This document shows, in pieces, positions 7,520 through 15,405 of a DNA stretch of 22,456 nt. Made by a program: the position numbers and the translations under genes. The notes under the pieces are model-generated. The model saw only the letters and a list, made by a program, of their open reading frames with translations. It did no database searches and was not told the origin of the DNA. The stretch comes from JAILLW01 sp045640905 (GTDB lineage Bacteria > Bacillota > Clostridia > Lachnospirales > Lachnospiraceae), in contig JAZUFW010000085.1 of NCBI GenBank assembly GCA_045640905.1, forward strand, positions 1-22,456, in the 5' to 3' direction. The stretch's first letter is position 1. Each line of letters starts with the position of its first letter.

Positions 7520-9826
7520 TCAGCACAAGTGCCAGATATCATTATTGTATTCCTTGATAGTACGATCGGAAGAGAAGAATCCTGCCTTGGCTATGTTTAC
7601 AAGCGCCATCTTCTTCCATTTGGTACGATCCTCGTAATCTTCAAAGACCTTATCCTTTACTTTAATATATTCTTCCAAATCAAGCAAGGTCATAAACCAG
7701 TCTTTATTAAGGAGTTCATTGTACAGTCTTTCAAGATTCTCTTTCTTTCCGACTTTCAAAGCTTCTTTGCTTACAATAAAGTCGACAGCCTCTTTGATAA
7801 CAGGTGATTTTTTATAATAATTCTTTGAAATATAATCACTCTTCTTGTAATGAGCTATAACCTCATCGGAATCTGCTCCGAATACATATATATTCTCATC
7901 ACCGACCAAATCATGGATTTCAACATTTGCTCCGTCTGCCGTTCCCAATGTAACAGCGCCGTTAAGCATAAACTTCATGTTACCCGTGCCGGAAGCTTCC
8001 TTTGAAGCCAATGAAATCTGTTCGGATATATCGCAGGAAGGTATCAGTTTCTCAGCATATGAAACATTATAGTTTTCAACCATCAAAACCTTCATATAAT
8101 CCTTTACATCCGGGTCATTATTTACTATTTCCTGCAATACCAAGAGTAAATGAATGATATCTTTGGCAATGACATAGGCCGGAGCTGCCTTGGCACCGAA
8201 AATAAATGTCAAAGGTCTGACAGGCTTTTTGCCGCCCTTTATCTCCAAATACTTATGAATAATATAGAGCGCATTCATTTGCTGTCTCTTATACTCATGA
8301 AGTCGCTTTACCTGTATGTCAAAAATAGAATCAGGATTTAATATAACGCCTTCTTTTTCTTTAACAAACTCGCACAATTCCTGCTTTTTATGCATTTTGA
8401 TATCGGCCAGCTTATCAAGTACTTCTTTGTCATCCTGATACTCCAGCAGTCTTTCAAGACAATTGGCATCCTTTTTGAAACCATCTCCGATTAACTGTGA
8501 CAAATATGAAGCCAGCTCTCTGTTGCAGCTCAGCAACCATCTTCTGAAGGTTATTCCGTTTGTCTTATTGTTAAACTTCTCAGGGTAAAGTTTGTAGAAC
8601 TTATTGAGTTCTGTCTCCTTCAAAATCTCAGTGTGTATGGCTGCCACACCGTTAACCGAAAATCCGTAATGAATGTCAATATGAGCCATATGAACTCTGT
8701 TATCTTTATCAATAATCTGGACATCGGGATCTTTATATTTATTCTTTACTCTCTTATCAAGTTCCTTGATATAAGGAATCAGCTGCGGAACTACCTTTTC
8801 AAGGTATTTAAGTGGCCATTTTTCCAACGCTTCGGCTAAAATGGTATGATTGGTATATGCACATGTCTTCGAAACAACATCAATTGCCTCATCCATGGAA
8901 AAAGCTTTTTCCTCAACCAGAATTCTGATCAATTCGGGAATAACCATGGTCGGATGTGTATCATTAATCTGAATAACCGCATGCTCATACAGTTTTCTCA
9001 AATCATATTTTCTGTCCTTCATTTCACGAAGAATCAGCTGTGCAGCATTACTTACCATAAAGTACTGCTGGTATATTCTCAAAAGATTGCCGGCCTCGTC
9101 GGAATCATCAGGATAAAGGAACAATGTCAGGTTCTTTTCAATGTCCTCCTTATCAAAATCAATTCCCTCTTTAACCAGGCTCTCATCTATCGTCTCAATA
9201 TCGAAAAGACGTAATTTATTTACTCCGCTGTTATATCCGGCAACATCGATATCATACAGTCTCGACGTAACCTTTTTCTTTCCGAAAAAAACATCAAAGC
9301 TGACGTCTGTCTTTGTTAACCAACTGTTTTCTTCAATCCAGTCATTCTTTTCAGCACATTGCAATTTATCCTTAAATTCCTGCTTAAATAACCCAAAATG
9401 ATAATTTAAGCCTATTCCTTCACCGGGCAGTCCCAACGTGGCTATAGAATCAAGGAAGCATGCTGCCAAACGTCCAAGGCCACCGTTTCCTAAAGAAGGC
9501 TCCGGTTCTATCTCTTCGAGCATGGATAAAGATTTTCCGTTCTTGGACAATATTTTTTCCATCTGATCGTATATGCCCAAATTAATCAGATTGTTTGAAA
9601 GCAGTTTTCCGATTAAGAATTCTGCAGAAATATAGTAAACTTTCTTTTTCCCAACATTTGAGTCGGAAACTTTCATAATTCTCTTGGTAAAAGTAAGAAT
9701 AACGTAATATGTTTCCTGATCAGTTAAATCGCAAAATTTCTTTTGGAACATTGCCTCTGAGATTTCAGAAAGCTGTTGCTCCATGTTGAGAACAAGAATG
9801 TCCTTTTTCAAATTTGACTCTGCCAT
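7520..9826 (-). CDS. glgP: Glycogen/alpha-glucan phosphorylase
   Basis: Removes glucose from non-reducing ends of glycogen or maltodextrin with phosphate, giving glucose 1-phosphate. The 768 residues show the family core: YYISAEFLIGKLLSNNLINLG near residue 65, PSLGNGGLGRLAACFLDS near 110, QINDTHP near 287, RRWLLSCN near 430, and the PLP pocket EASGTGNMKF with the Schiff-base lysine at K618, followed by LGTADGANVEI. Slightly shorter than the ~800-residue enterobacterial enzymes. ATG at 9826 has AAAGGG nine bases upstream. It lies 14 bases after the lacI-type gene, so the regulator and the enzyme share a transcript and probably respond to the same sugar. Confidence 0.97.
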   Translation of the reverse strand: MAESNLKKDILVLNMEQQLSEISEAMFQKKFCDLTDQETYYVILTFTKRIMKVSDSNVGKKKVYYISAEFLIGKLLSNNLINLGIYDQMEKILSKNGKSLSMLEEIEPEPSLGNGGLGRLAACFLDSIATLGLPGEGIGLNYHFGLFKQEFKDKLQCAEKNDWIEENSWLTKTDVSFDVFFGKKKVTSRLYDIDVAGYNSGVNKLRLFDIETIDESLVKEGIDFDKEDIEKNLTLFLYPDDSDEAGNLLRIYQQYFMVSNAAQLILREMKDRKYDLRKLYEHAVIQINDTHPTMVIPELIRILVEEKAFSMDEAIDVVSKTCAYTNHTILAEALEKWPLKYLEKVVPQLIPYIKELDKRVKNKYKDPDVQIIDKDNRVHMAHIDIHYGFSVNGVAAIHTEILKETELNKFYKLYPEKFNNKTNGITFRRWLLSCNRELASYLSQLIGDGFKKDANCLERLLEYQDDKEVLDKLADIKMHKKQELCEFVKEKEGVILNPDSIFDIQVKRLHEYKRQQMNALYIIHKYLEIKGGKKPVRPLTFIFGAKAAPAYVIAKDIIHLLLVLQEIVNNDPDVKDYMKVLMVENYNVSYAEKLIPSCDISEQISLASKEASGTGNMKFMLNGAVTLGTADGANVEIHDLVGDENIYVFGADSDEVIAHYKKSDYISKNYYKKSPVIKEAVDFIVSKEALKVGKKENLERLYNELLNKDWFMTLLDLEEYIKVKDKVFEDYEDRTKWKKMALVNIAKAGFFSSDRTIKEYNNDIWHLC

Positions 9827-9840
9827 AACTAAATCCCTTT

Positions 9841-10830
9841 CTAAACAATAATATCAGTGTAGTTGATTTGAACAAGCGAATAAGGCGCTTCAATTGCTCG
9901 TCCCTCTGACCCGTTCATTAGATTATTCAATTCTTCCATAGCAAGCGCAGACAATTCCGAAAAGTCCTGTCTGACCGTATTCATCTGTTGTCCGACATAT
10001 CCCATCAGCATGGTACCGTCAAAGCCGCATACGGGGCGGAAAATATCCATTTCCTGAAGAGCCTTCATGGCACCTATCGCCATCAAGTCCGAAGCGCACA
10101 CAATAATATTTGCCTTTTCACCATATTCAAAAGTAATATTGCGCGCCTGCAGTTCGGAAAACTCACCGTACTTAATCGTAAGCGATAATCCTCTGTCATG
10201 TGCCAAACGCTTCATTCCTTCAATTCTGTCGTCTGTAACATAACCGTTTCTCTTTCCGGCAATGTAAAGGACTTTATCAAATTCATTTTCATCAACTGTT
10301 TTTAGTGCCACATCATACTGGGCCTGCAGATGATTAATTGATACAAATGAAGTGTTGGGATTGACAATGGGGCCGTCGATAACAACGCATTTGAAATTCT
10401 GTTCATTAATCAGTTCATGAATTACCAGATCTTCTTTCGACAAGCCGTAGATAATGATGCCCGTGATGCTTTGAGATTGAAGATATCTCGTTATTTCATC
10501 AACCGTTTTGTCCTTAAACATAAAGAAAAATAACGTGATAACATCAAGGTTCAATTCCATTGCTTTTTCGAGTGCGCCTGAAATATAACGCATGTCTATC
10601 TCATCGATAGCCTGTGCAGATACATTCAGATTAACCAAAAGAGCGACTCGGCCTGCCCGCTTGGAAGAAAGTGCAGCTGCGACCGAATTCGGAACAAAGT
10701 TTAACTCACTGACAGCCTTGTTAACCTTTTCCCTGGTTTCCTCACTGACATTAGGATAATTATTCAGGACTTTGGAAACTGTGGAAATTGCAACTCCGGC
10801 ATGTTTTGCAACATCCTTTATCGATACCAT
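9841..10830 (-). CDS. LacI family transcriptional regulator
   Basis: A 329-residue DNA-binding regulator. Residues 3-25 form the LacI helix-turn-helix (SIKDVAKHAGVAISTVSKVL), the hinge follows near residue 50-58 (SVAAALSSKRAGRVALL), and the rest is a periplasmic-binding-protein-like effector domain. ATG has AAGGAG seven bases upstream. It heads the glgP transcript, and a perfect palindrome typical of this family lies over its own transcription start and in the promoter of the GH31 gene, so it most likely represses itself, glgP and the alpha-glucosidase until a maltodextrin-like inducer appears. The inducer is inferred from context. Confidence 0.93.
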   Translation of the reverse strand: MVSIKDVAKHAGVAISTVSKVLNNYPNVSEETREKVNKAVSELNFVPNSVAAALSSKRAGRVALLVNLNVSAQAIDEIDMRYISGALEKAMELNLDVITLFFFMFKDKTVDEITRYLQSQSITGIIIYGLSKEDLVIHELINEQNFKCVVIDGPIVNPNTSFVSINHLQAQYDVALKTVDENEFDKVLYIAGKRNGYVTDDRIEGMKRLAHDRGLSLTIKYGEFSELQARNITFEYGEKANIIVCASDLMAIGAMKALQEMDIFRPVCGFDGTMLMGYVGQQMNTVRQDFSELSALAMEELNNLMNGSEGRAIEAPYSLVQINYTDIIV

Positions 10831-10852
10831 TAAATCTACTCCTTATCGTACG

Positions 10853-10864
10853 GAAAACGTTTTC
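10853..10864. promoter_or_regulatory. LacI-family operator at the lacI-glgP promoter
   Basis: GAAAACGTTTTC is a perfect 12-base palindrome with the central CG typical of LacI-family operators. It starts seven bases after the -10 box of the lacI promoter, covering the expected transcription start, a place where binding would block initiation. The same 13 bases (GGAAAACGTTTTC) occur in the GH31 promoter. CcpA is an alternative binder, as the sequence is cre-like with a mismatch. Confidence 0.75.
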
Positions 10865-10870
10865 ATAAAT

Positions 10871-10899
10871 AATATATCGCATGCATCAAAATAATGCAA
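10871..10899 (-). promoter_or_regulatory. Sigma-A type promoter of lacI-glgP unit
   Basis: On the minus strand TTGCAT (10899-10894) and TATATT (10876-10871) lie 17 bases apart, followed directly by the operator palindrome and then the AAGGAG site of the lacI-type gene. Confidence 0.65.
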
Positions 10900-10933
10900 G
10901 CACAACTTATTTGGAACGGAAAATTATCATTAG

Positions 10934-10957
10934 AAAAGCCCCGAATAGCATCGGGGC
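10934..10957 (-). terminator. Rho-independent terminator after cheY-like gene
   Basis: Minus-strand hairpin GCCCCGA / TCGGGGC (seven pairs, six-base loop) followed by TTTT, 17 bases after the stop of the response regulator gene. It separates that pair from the lacI promoter. Confidence 0.8.
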
Positions 10958-10974
10958 CTTCATTTTCTCTGTAC

Positions 10975-11334
10975 TTATTTCAAAACTTTTTCTATTATTT
11001 TTGCGACTTCTTCCCTTTCATAGGGCTTTGTAATAAATTCTGCCGCTCCGTATTTCACTGCTGATATCATCTTATCTCTCTGCCCTGCTGCCGTTATCAT
11101 AACAGCTCTTGCTTCGGGATTATATTTCTTAATCAACTGAAGTGCCTGAATTCCGTCAAGTACAGGCATAGTAATATCCAGCGTAACCAAATCGGGATTT
11201 ATATCTTTATATTTGACAAAGCCTTCTTCCCCGTTAACGGCTTCATCAACTATTTCATGTCCCATTCCCTCAAGCAATTCGCGCAACATTTTTCTTGATG
11301 TTCTGGAATCATCTACTATCAAAACCCTAGCCAT
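10975..11334 (-). CDS. CheY-like single-domain response regulator
   Basis: A 119-residue stand-alone receiver domain with no output domain. The acidic pocket D8-D9, phosphoacceptor D53 (in TLDITMP), T81 and K103 (in TKP) are all present, so it should be phosphorylated and act by protein-protein contact, as CheY does on the flagellar switch. An upstream in-frame ATG at 11388 exists, but MARVLIVDD at 11334 is the normal receiver start and has AAGGAG at eight bases, so I take 11334. It lies 23 bases after a CheX-like gene, its likely phosphatase partner. No kinase gene is in the window. Confidence 0.94.
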   Translation of the reverse strand: MARVLIVDDSRTSRKMLRELLEGMGHEIVDEAVNGEEGFVKYKDINPDLVTLDITMPVLDGIQALQLIKKYNPEARAVMITAAGQRDKMISAVKYGAAEFITKPYEREEVAKIIEKVLK

Positions 11335-11357
11335 ACCATTTCTCCTTCGTACAGTGC

Positions 11358-12245
11358 CTATCTGAATTCCAATCTTTCTCCGACACAAATAACATAGTTC
11401 ACCATTTTGCCTTTAACTATCATCGGGAAAACAAGCATACGGTATCCCGTAATTCCCTCAATCGAATTATCGTATTGCGGAGGATACAGTTCCATATTGA
11501 TTCGCATCATACTCTGTGCCGATGCATATAAACCGTTAACGCAGTTAACCAATTCGGCTACGGCATCAAGCGAATCGTCATCTACTACCGTAAACTCTTC
11601 TTTTGCAAAAGAAGAAGCTGCTCCCAATAAAGAATTTCCGTCACCGCACAATCCCGCCGTCAGGCACGGATCACCGTCAACAAATTGCATCGCACCGTTC
11701 TGAACTTCCAAATCTTCCGTGAAATACGCTTTCATCGGATAGAGATTATTATCTACGCAACGCATTATTGTCTTTACGGCCAACGTAGCATATTCTTTAT
11801 ATTCATCGGCATCAGCCGGCAAAAACAACGGTACTATTCTGTCTATATCATCAGACTTCAATGCTTCGAGACTCGAAGTTGATAATTCGTTCTCCGCCTG
11901 ATATTTCTTCATCAATAAATCGAGATCGTTCAATCTCATGACGCCCAGGTTTTCCAGCGCCTGAGCTACGGCCAAATACGGATCACCCTGTTTTCGCAAA
12001 AGTTCCTGCACCTGATTCGCCGTGAGGAATCCCTTTTCAATAGCCAAATCTCCGAATTTTTTATCATGAGTAGACTGTAGCAGATTAATGGTATCTGCCT
12101 GGTATTCCGTCATCAGTCCTTCATGCACCGCGATAAGTCCGAGTTTTGCTCTGACTTTGGACAGTTCCTCGAACAAGTTATAATGTTGAGAAACAGATAT
12201 TTTGCCTTTGTTAACCAGATAATTAGCTATGATATTTGCGATCAT
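11358..12245 (-). CDS. CheX-like phosphatase domain protein with N-terminal helical region
   Basis: A 295-residue soluble protein. The C-terminal half (about 150-295) fits CheX: the CheC/CheX/FliY phosphatase signature reads D227-x3-E231-x2-N234-x21-P256, close to the known spacing. CheX proteins dephosphorylate CheY-P, and a CheY-like gene follows immediately, which supports the pairing. The N-terminal ~120 residues hold two weakly similar helical stretches (LGLIAVHEGLMTEYQADTI and FGDLAIEKGFLTANQVQEL) that recall the MshEN/PilB N-terminal fold known to bind c-di-GMP; this likeness is by eye only. ATG has AGGAG eight bases upstream. Confidence 0.75.
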   Translation of the reverse strand: MIANIIANYLVNKGKISVSQHYNLFEELSKVRAKLGLIAVHEGLMTEYQADTINLLQSTHDKKFGDLAIEKGFLTANQVQELLRKQGDPYLAVAQALENLGVMRLNDLDLLMKKYQAENELSTSSLEALKSDDIDRIVPLFLPADADEYKEYATLAVKTIMRCVDNNLYPMKAYFTEDLEVQNGAMQFVDGDPCLTAGLCGDGNSLLGAASSFAKEEFTVVDDDSLDAVAELVNCVNGLYASAQSMMRINMELYPPQYDNSIEGITGYRMLVFPMIVKGKMVNYVICVGERLEFR

Positions 12246-12275
12246 TATTCTTTCTCCTAAATGGTCTATAAACTA

Positions 12276-12304
12276 ATTCTACTAATTATCACCTGTTTTT
12301 TCAA
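12276..12304 (-). promoter_or_regulatory. Sigma-A type promoter of cheX-cheY pair
   Basis: TTGAAA (12304-12299) and TAGAAT (12281-12276) on the minus strand, 17 bases apart, with a ~25-base leader to the CheX-like start. Confidence 0.65.
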
Positions 12305-12357
12305 GGCATAATCCATACGAGCAAGCCGATTCCTATTACTTTCAATAAATACAAGAA

Positions 12358-12384
12358 GGCCGGAATCCTTTAGGATTTCCGGCC
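12358..12384 (-). terminator. Rho-independent terminator of pfp
   Basis: Minus-strand hairpin: GGCCGGAA with TTCCGGCC, then TCC with GGA and a one-base bulge, loop TAAA, followed by a T-rich tail. It begins 16 bases after the pfp stop. Confidence 0.8.
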
Positions 12385-12399
12385 CTCTTCACAATTATC

Positions 12400-14058
12400 T
12401 TATGCTTTTTCCAAAGCAAGAGTTCTGGTAGTTAAATCACAAACCTCTGCAGGTCCGTAGTACTGAATAGCACCGGGATATGTGAATGCTGTTTCAACAG
12501 CCCATGTCTCTCTGTTAGCCTCAAAATACTTAAACGGCTTTCCGTCAAGTTCAACAAGAGCTTTTCTGATAACAGGCTTATCTTCACCGTTTCTTCTTTC
12601 CATATTCATCATCTTGGTGATAGGCATACCACCTGCAATCCACTCATCGGCGGGTTTAGCAATATTAGATACCTTTGAAAGATATCCTGTATAACCGTAC
12701 TGAATAAGCATGAAGGCGTTGTATCCCAATGAATAGCAGTAGTCGGCATCAAAGTTTGAAGGGAATGCACATCTTCCTTCATAACCGAAGAAGTGATGCT
12801 GTGCTCCGAACTTTCCTTTATATGTTCCTGCTGCCTTTCTCTTTGCAAGTTCTGTCTTTACCATCTCAGAGAACAACTTTTCAGATTCGATAAGTGAAAC
12901 CTGAACGTTTCCGTGAGGATCTCTTTCAAGGAAGAGCTGCTGCTGAATTCCCTGAGGAAGAATATCAAATACTGCAAAAGATTCTGCAGAAAGACCTGCT
13001 TTGATGAAGTTGTACTTTGCATCCCAGTTGGGAAGTGCGTTGAATTCTTCTGTCTTGCTTCCTGCCAAAAGTTCATTAATCTCAGCGATAAGCTTTGAGA
13101 ACTCGGGAACGAATTCAACAATACCTTCGGGAATAATTGCTACACCAAAGTTGTTTCCGTTTGCTGCTCTCTTTTCAACAGAATCTGCAATATAATTTGT
13201 AATCTGTGCAAGAGACATCTTCTTTGCTGCAACTTCTTCACCAATCAAGCAGATATTGGGCTGTGTTTCAAGAGCACATTCCAATGCTACGTGTGAAGCG
13301 GAACGTCCCATTACTTTGATGAAATGCCAGTACTTCTTAGCCGAATTGGCATCTCTTTCAATATTTCCGATAAGTTCCGAATATGTCTTTGTAGCTGTAT
13401 CAAAACCGAAAGAAGCTTCGATATCTTCATTCTTCAAGTCGCCATCGATTGTCTTGGGACATCCGATAACCTGAATTCCGGTGTTGTTTGCTGCCATGTA
13501 TTCTGCCAAAGTAGCGGCATTTGTATTTGAATCATCTCCACCGATTATTACTACAGCGGTAAGTCCGTTCTTCTTTGCATTTTCTGCTACTATTGCAAAC
13601 TGTTCTTTGGTCTCAAGCTTTGTTCTGCCTGAACCGATAATATCGAATCCGCCTGTGTTTCTGTATGCATCGATAAACGCATCGTCAAACTCTACATAAT
13701 CATTCTTCAAAAGTCCGTCCGGACCACCCTTAAATCCCAAAAGAACATTATCTTTATTTGTTGCTTTAAGAGCATCATAAAGGCCGCTGATTACGTTATG
13801 TCCGCCGGGAGCCTGTCCACCCGAAAGGATAACACCTACAACCTGCTTCTTTGCAGCTGAAGTATTGGCACCCTTAACAAAAGTAATTTCGTTCTTGCCG
13901 TATGTGTTAGGGAAAAGAGCCTTAATCTTGTCCTGATCCGCTACACTTTCAGTTGCGCTTCCTTCCTTAACGCAGATTTCTGCGATACCGTTTCTGAGCA
14001 TTCCCGGAAGTTTGGGAGTATACTCATATCTTGCTTTTTGAAGTGGTGAAAGATTCAT
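12400..14058 (-). CDS. pfp: PPi-dependent 6-phosphofructokinase, long form
   Basis: Reversibly transfers phosphate from pyrophosphate to fructose 6-phosphate in glycolysis. The 552 residues match the long (~550) PfpB-like clade. Donor specificity can be read: GGDDS at 173-177 instead of GGDGS of ATP enzymes, and K202 in PKTIDGD (201-207) where ATP enzymes have other residues; D205 is the catalytic base. GGQAPGGHN (80-88) binds pyrophosphate and MGRSASHVALECAL follows. I chose ATG at 14058 (AAAGGAG nine bases upstream) over the in-frame ATG at 14103, which lacks a binding site. It is followed by its own terminator, so it is probably a single-gene transcript. Confidence 0.95.
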   Translation of the reverse strand: MNLSPLQKARYEYTPKLPGMLRNGIAEICVKEGSATESVADQDKIKALFPNTYGKNEITFVKGANTSAAKKQVVGVILSGGQAPGGHNVISGLYDALKATNKDNVLLGFKGGPDGLLKNDYVEFDDAFIDAYRNTGGFDIIGSGRTKLETKEQFAIVAENAKKNGLTAVVIIGGDDSNTNAATLAEYMAANNTGIQVIGCPKTIDGDLKNEDIEASFGFDTATKTYSELIGNIERDANSAKKYWHFIKVMGRSASHVALECALETQPNICLIGEEVAAKKMSLAQITNYIADSVEKRAANGNNFGVAIIPEGIVEFVPEFSKLIAEINELLAGSKTEEFNALPNWDAKYNFIKAGLSAESFAVFDILPQGIQQQLFLERDPHGNVQVSLIESEKLFSEMVKTELAKRKAAGTYKGKFGAQHHFFGYEGRCAFPSNFDADYCYSLGYNAFMLIQYGYTGYLSKVSNIAKPADEWIAGGMPITKMMNMERRNGEDKPVIRKALVELDGKPFKYFEANRETWAVETAFTYPGAIQYYGPAEVCDLTTRTLALEKA

Positions 14059-14136
14059 CGTATATTTCTCCTTTATATAATATTGATTAATTTCATCAAC
14101 CAAAAATGTAAAACATTTTGACTCAAAAGTAAAGTC

Positions 14137-15207
14137 CTACCCCACAAACTGGAATATCAAATATGCCGCATATATTGCCAAAAGCGCTATTCCCTGCCAT
14201 CTTTTTAATTTTCCTTTTATCAATGTCGGTATGGTCATAAGGATCATTACAATAAGGAACAAAGGAACATCAATAACCAAGGAAGCATTTCTGGCGATGC
14301 CTCCAATCATGATAGTTTTCTCCGCAGGCAGGCTAAAAGGATTCAGCGTGATTGAAACGCCGCTGACCAATACCAGGTTAAACAGGTTGGCTCCGATAAT
14401 ATTTCCAAGTGACAGCGAGCTGTGTCCCTTTACTAAAGAAGTAACAGCCGTAACCAATTCCGGAAGTGATGTTCCCAGAGCAACTATCGTAAGTGCTATA
14501 ACAGACTGCGGAACTCCCAGGCTTTCGGCTATTATGGTACCGTTATCAACCAAGAGATTGGCTCCCACAGTAATTAATGCAGCACCTATAATCAGCAGGA
14601 ATATTTCCTTTACCACAGAATCTCTCTGTAAGAAATTCTTTGTCGCTTTTTCAACCTTGGCACTGATTTCATTTTCTTCATCAACCGTCACATTCTGAAT
14701 CTTCTTATCCTCGGTCGATTCTTTTTGACCGGATTCACTCTTTGAAAGCGCCATCTCTTTCTTGGCACGAATAATCAAAACCGTCATATATACCACAAAT
14801 ATCAGTAGCAGGAACAGTCCGGTAAATCTGGAAAAGTTTCCGCTTATATATGCGACGCCGGCATAAACCGCTGCAGCAAAAAAGAAAAAGCACACCGGTA
14901 CTATCATCGACTTTCTAGGCACTTCCGTAGGTCGAATTGCTATGGTCAGCGCTGCAATCAACGATGTATTACATATAATCGAGCCAATGGCATTTCCGTA
15001 GGCCATCGATCCCAGTCCCTGCAGAGCACTGGTAGCAGAAACCATAACCTCGGGAAGCGTCGTTCCTATCGACACAACCGTGGCGCCGATAATAATATCC
15101 GGAATTTTGAATCTGTGTGCTATTCCCGTAGCACCGTCAACAAACCAATCGCCGCCTTTAATCAACAAAATTAATCCCAATATAAACAATAAAACAGGTA
15201 TAATCAT
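14137..15207 (-). CDS. Calcium/sodium antiporter family protein (CaCA, YrbG-like)
   Basis: A 356-residue inner-membrane exchanger built of two inverted halves of about five segments each. The alpha repeats are plain: GTTLPEVMVSATS with GNAIGSIICN in the first half and GTSLPELVTAVTS with GNIIGANLFN in the second, which provide the ion-coordinating acidic and polar residues. A charged cytoplasmic loop (about 150-190, KSESGQKESTEDKK) joins the halves. Likely exchanges Na+ or H+ for Ca2+; the ion pair cannot be fixed from sequence. ATG has GAGGAA seven bases upstream. It is divergent from the GH31 gene across 198 bases. Confidence 0.94.
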   Translation of the reverse strand: MIIPVLLFILGLILLIKGGDWFVDGATGIAHRFKIPDIIIGATVVSIGTTLPEVMVSATSALQGLGSMAYGNAIGSIICNTSLIAALTIAIRPTEVPRKSMIVPVCFFFFAAAVYAGVAYISGNFSRFTGLFLLLIFVVYMTVLIIRAKKEMALSKSESGQKESTEDKKIQNVTVDEENEISAKVEKATKNFLQRDSVVKEIFLLIIGAALITVGANLLVDNGTIIAESLGVPQSVIALTIVALGTSLPELVTAVTSLVKGHSSLSLGNIIGANLFNLVLVSGVSITLNPFSLPAEKTIMIGGIARNASLVIDVPLFLIVMILMTIPTLIKGKLKRWQGIALLAIYAAYLIFQFVG

Positions 15208-15340
15208 TTATTTTTCCTCATTAAAAAAAGTATATTAATTCCCTCATCCGAAGGGATTTTATCATAAAAAAAACCCTCAGTCCATTAGTATACCTGCGTT
15301 TTAAAGTATTTTAATTCGCCAAAATCCGCAAAATACACTC

Positions 15341-15369
15341 TTGTTTTTGGAAAACGTTTTCTGTATAAT
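15341..15369 (+). promoter_or_regulatory. Promoter of GH31 gene with operator in the spacer
   Basis: TTGTTT (15341-15346) and a consensus TATAAT (15364-15369) are 17 bases apart. The palindrome GAAAACGTTTTC fills the spacer almost exactly (15350-15361), a position where a bound repressor excludes RNA polymerase. Start expected near 15376, leader ~30 bases. Confidence 0.8.
15350..15361. promoter_or_regulatory. LacI-family operator in GH31 promoter
   Basis: Perfect 12-base palindrome GAAAACGTTTTC, preceded by G as at 10853-10864. The two sites are the only copies of this 12-mer that I noticed in the window, and both sit on promoters of alpha-glucan genes. Confidence 0.78.
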
Positions 15370-15405
15370 ACATTTTGTATCAAAACCCACTCAGAGGATA
15401 TTGAA

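Noticed and set aside
10853..10864. CcpA cre site instead of a LacI operator
   Set aside because: The spacing fits cre only with a mismatch at the first T; a local LacI-family regulator encoded beside one site is the simpler reading, though CcpA is not excluded.
13001..13699. Several plus-strand frames opposite pfp
   Set aside because: Shadows of a strongly conserved minus-strand gene, without ribosome binding sites or recognisable products.
14104..14125. AAAATGT/ACATTTT hairpin after the antiporter stop
   Set aside because: AT-only stem with a poor T tail; not a convincing terminator.
15238..15262. TCCCT/AGGGA hairpin with a T-rich side in the antiporter-GH31 gap
   Set aside because: Only five pairs, no gene ends there, and it would lie in the leader of the antiporter; too weak to call a terminator or riboswitch.
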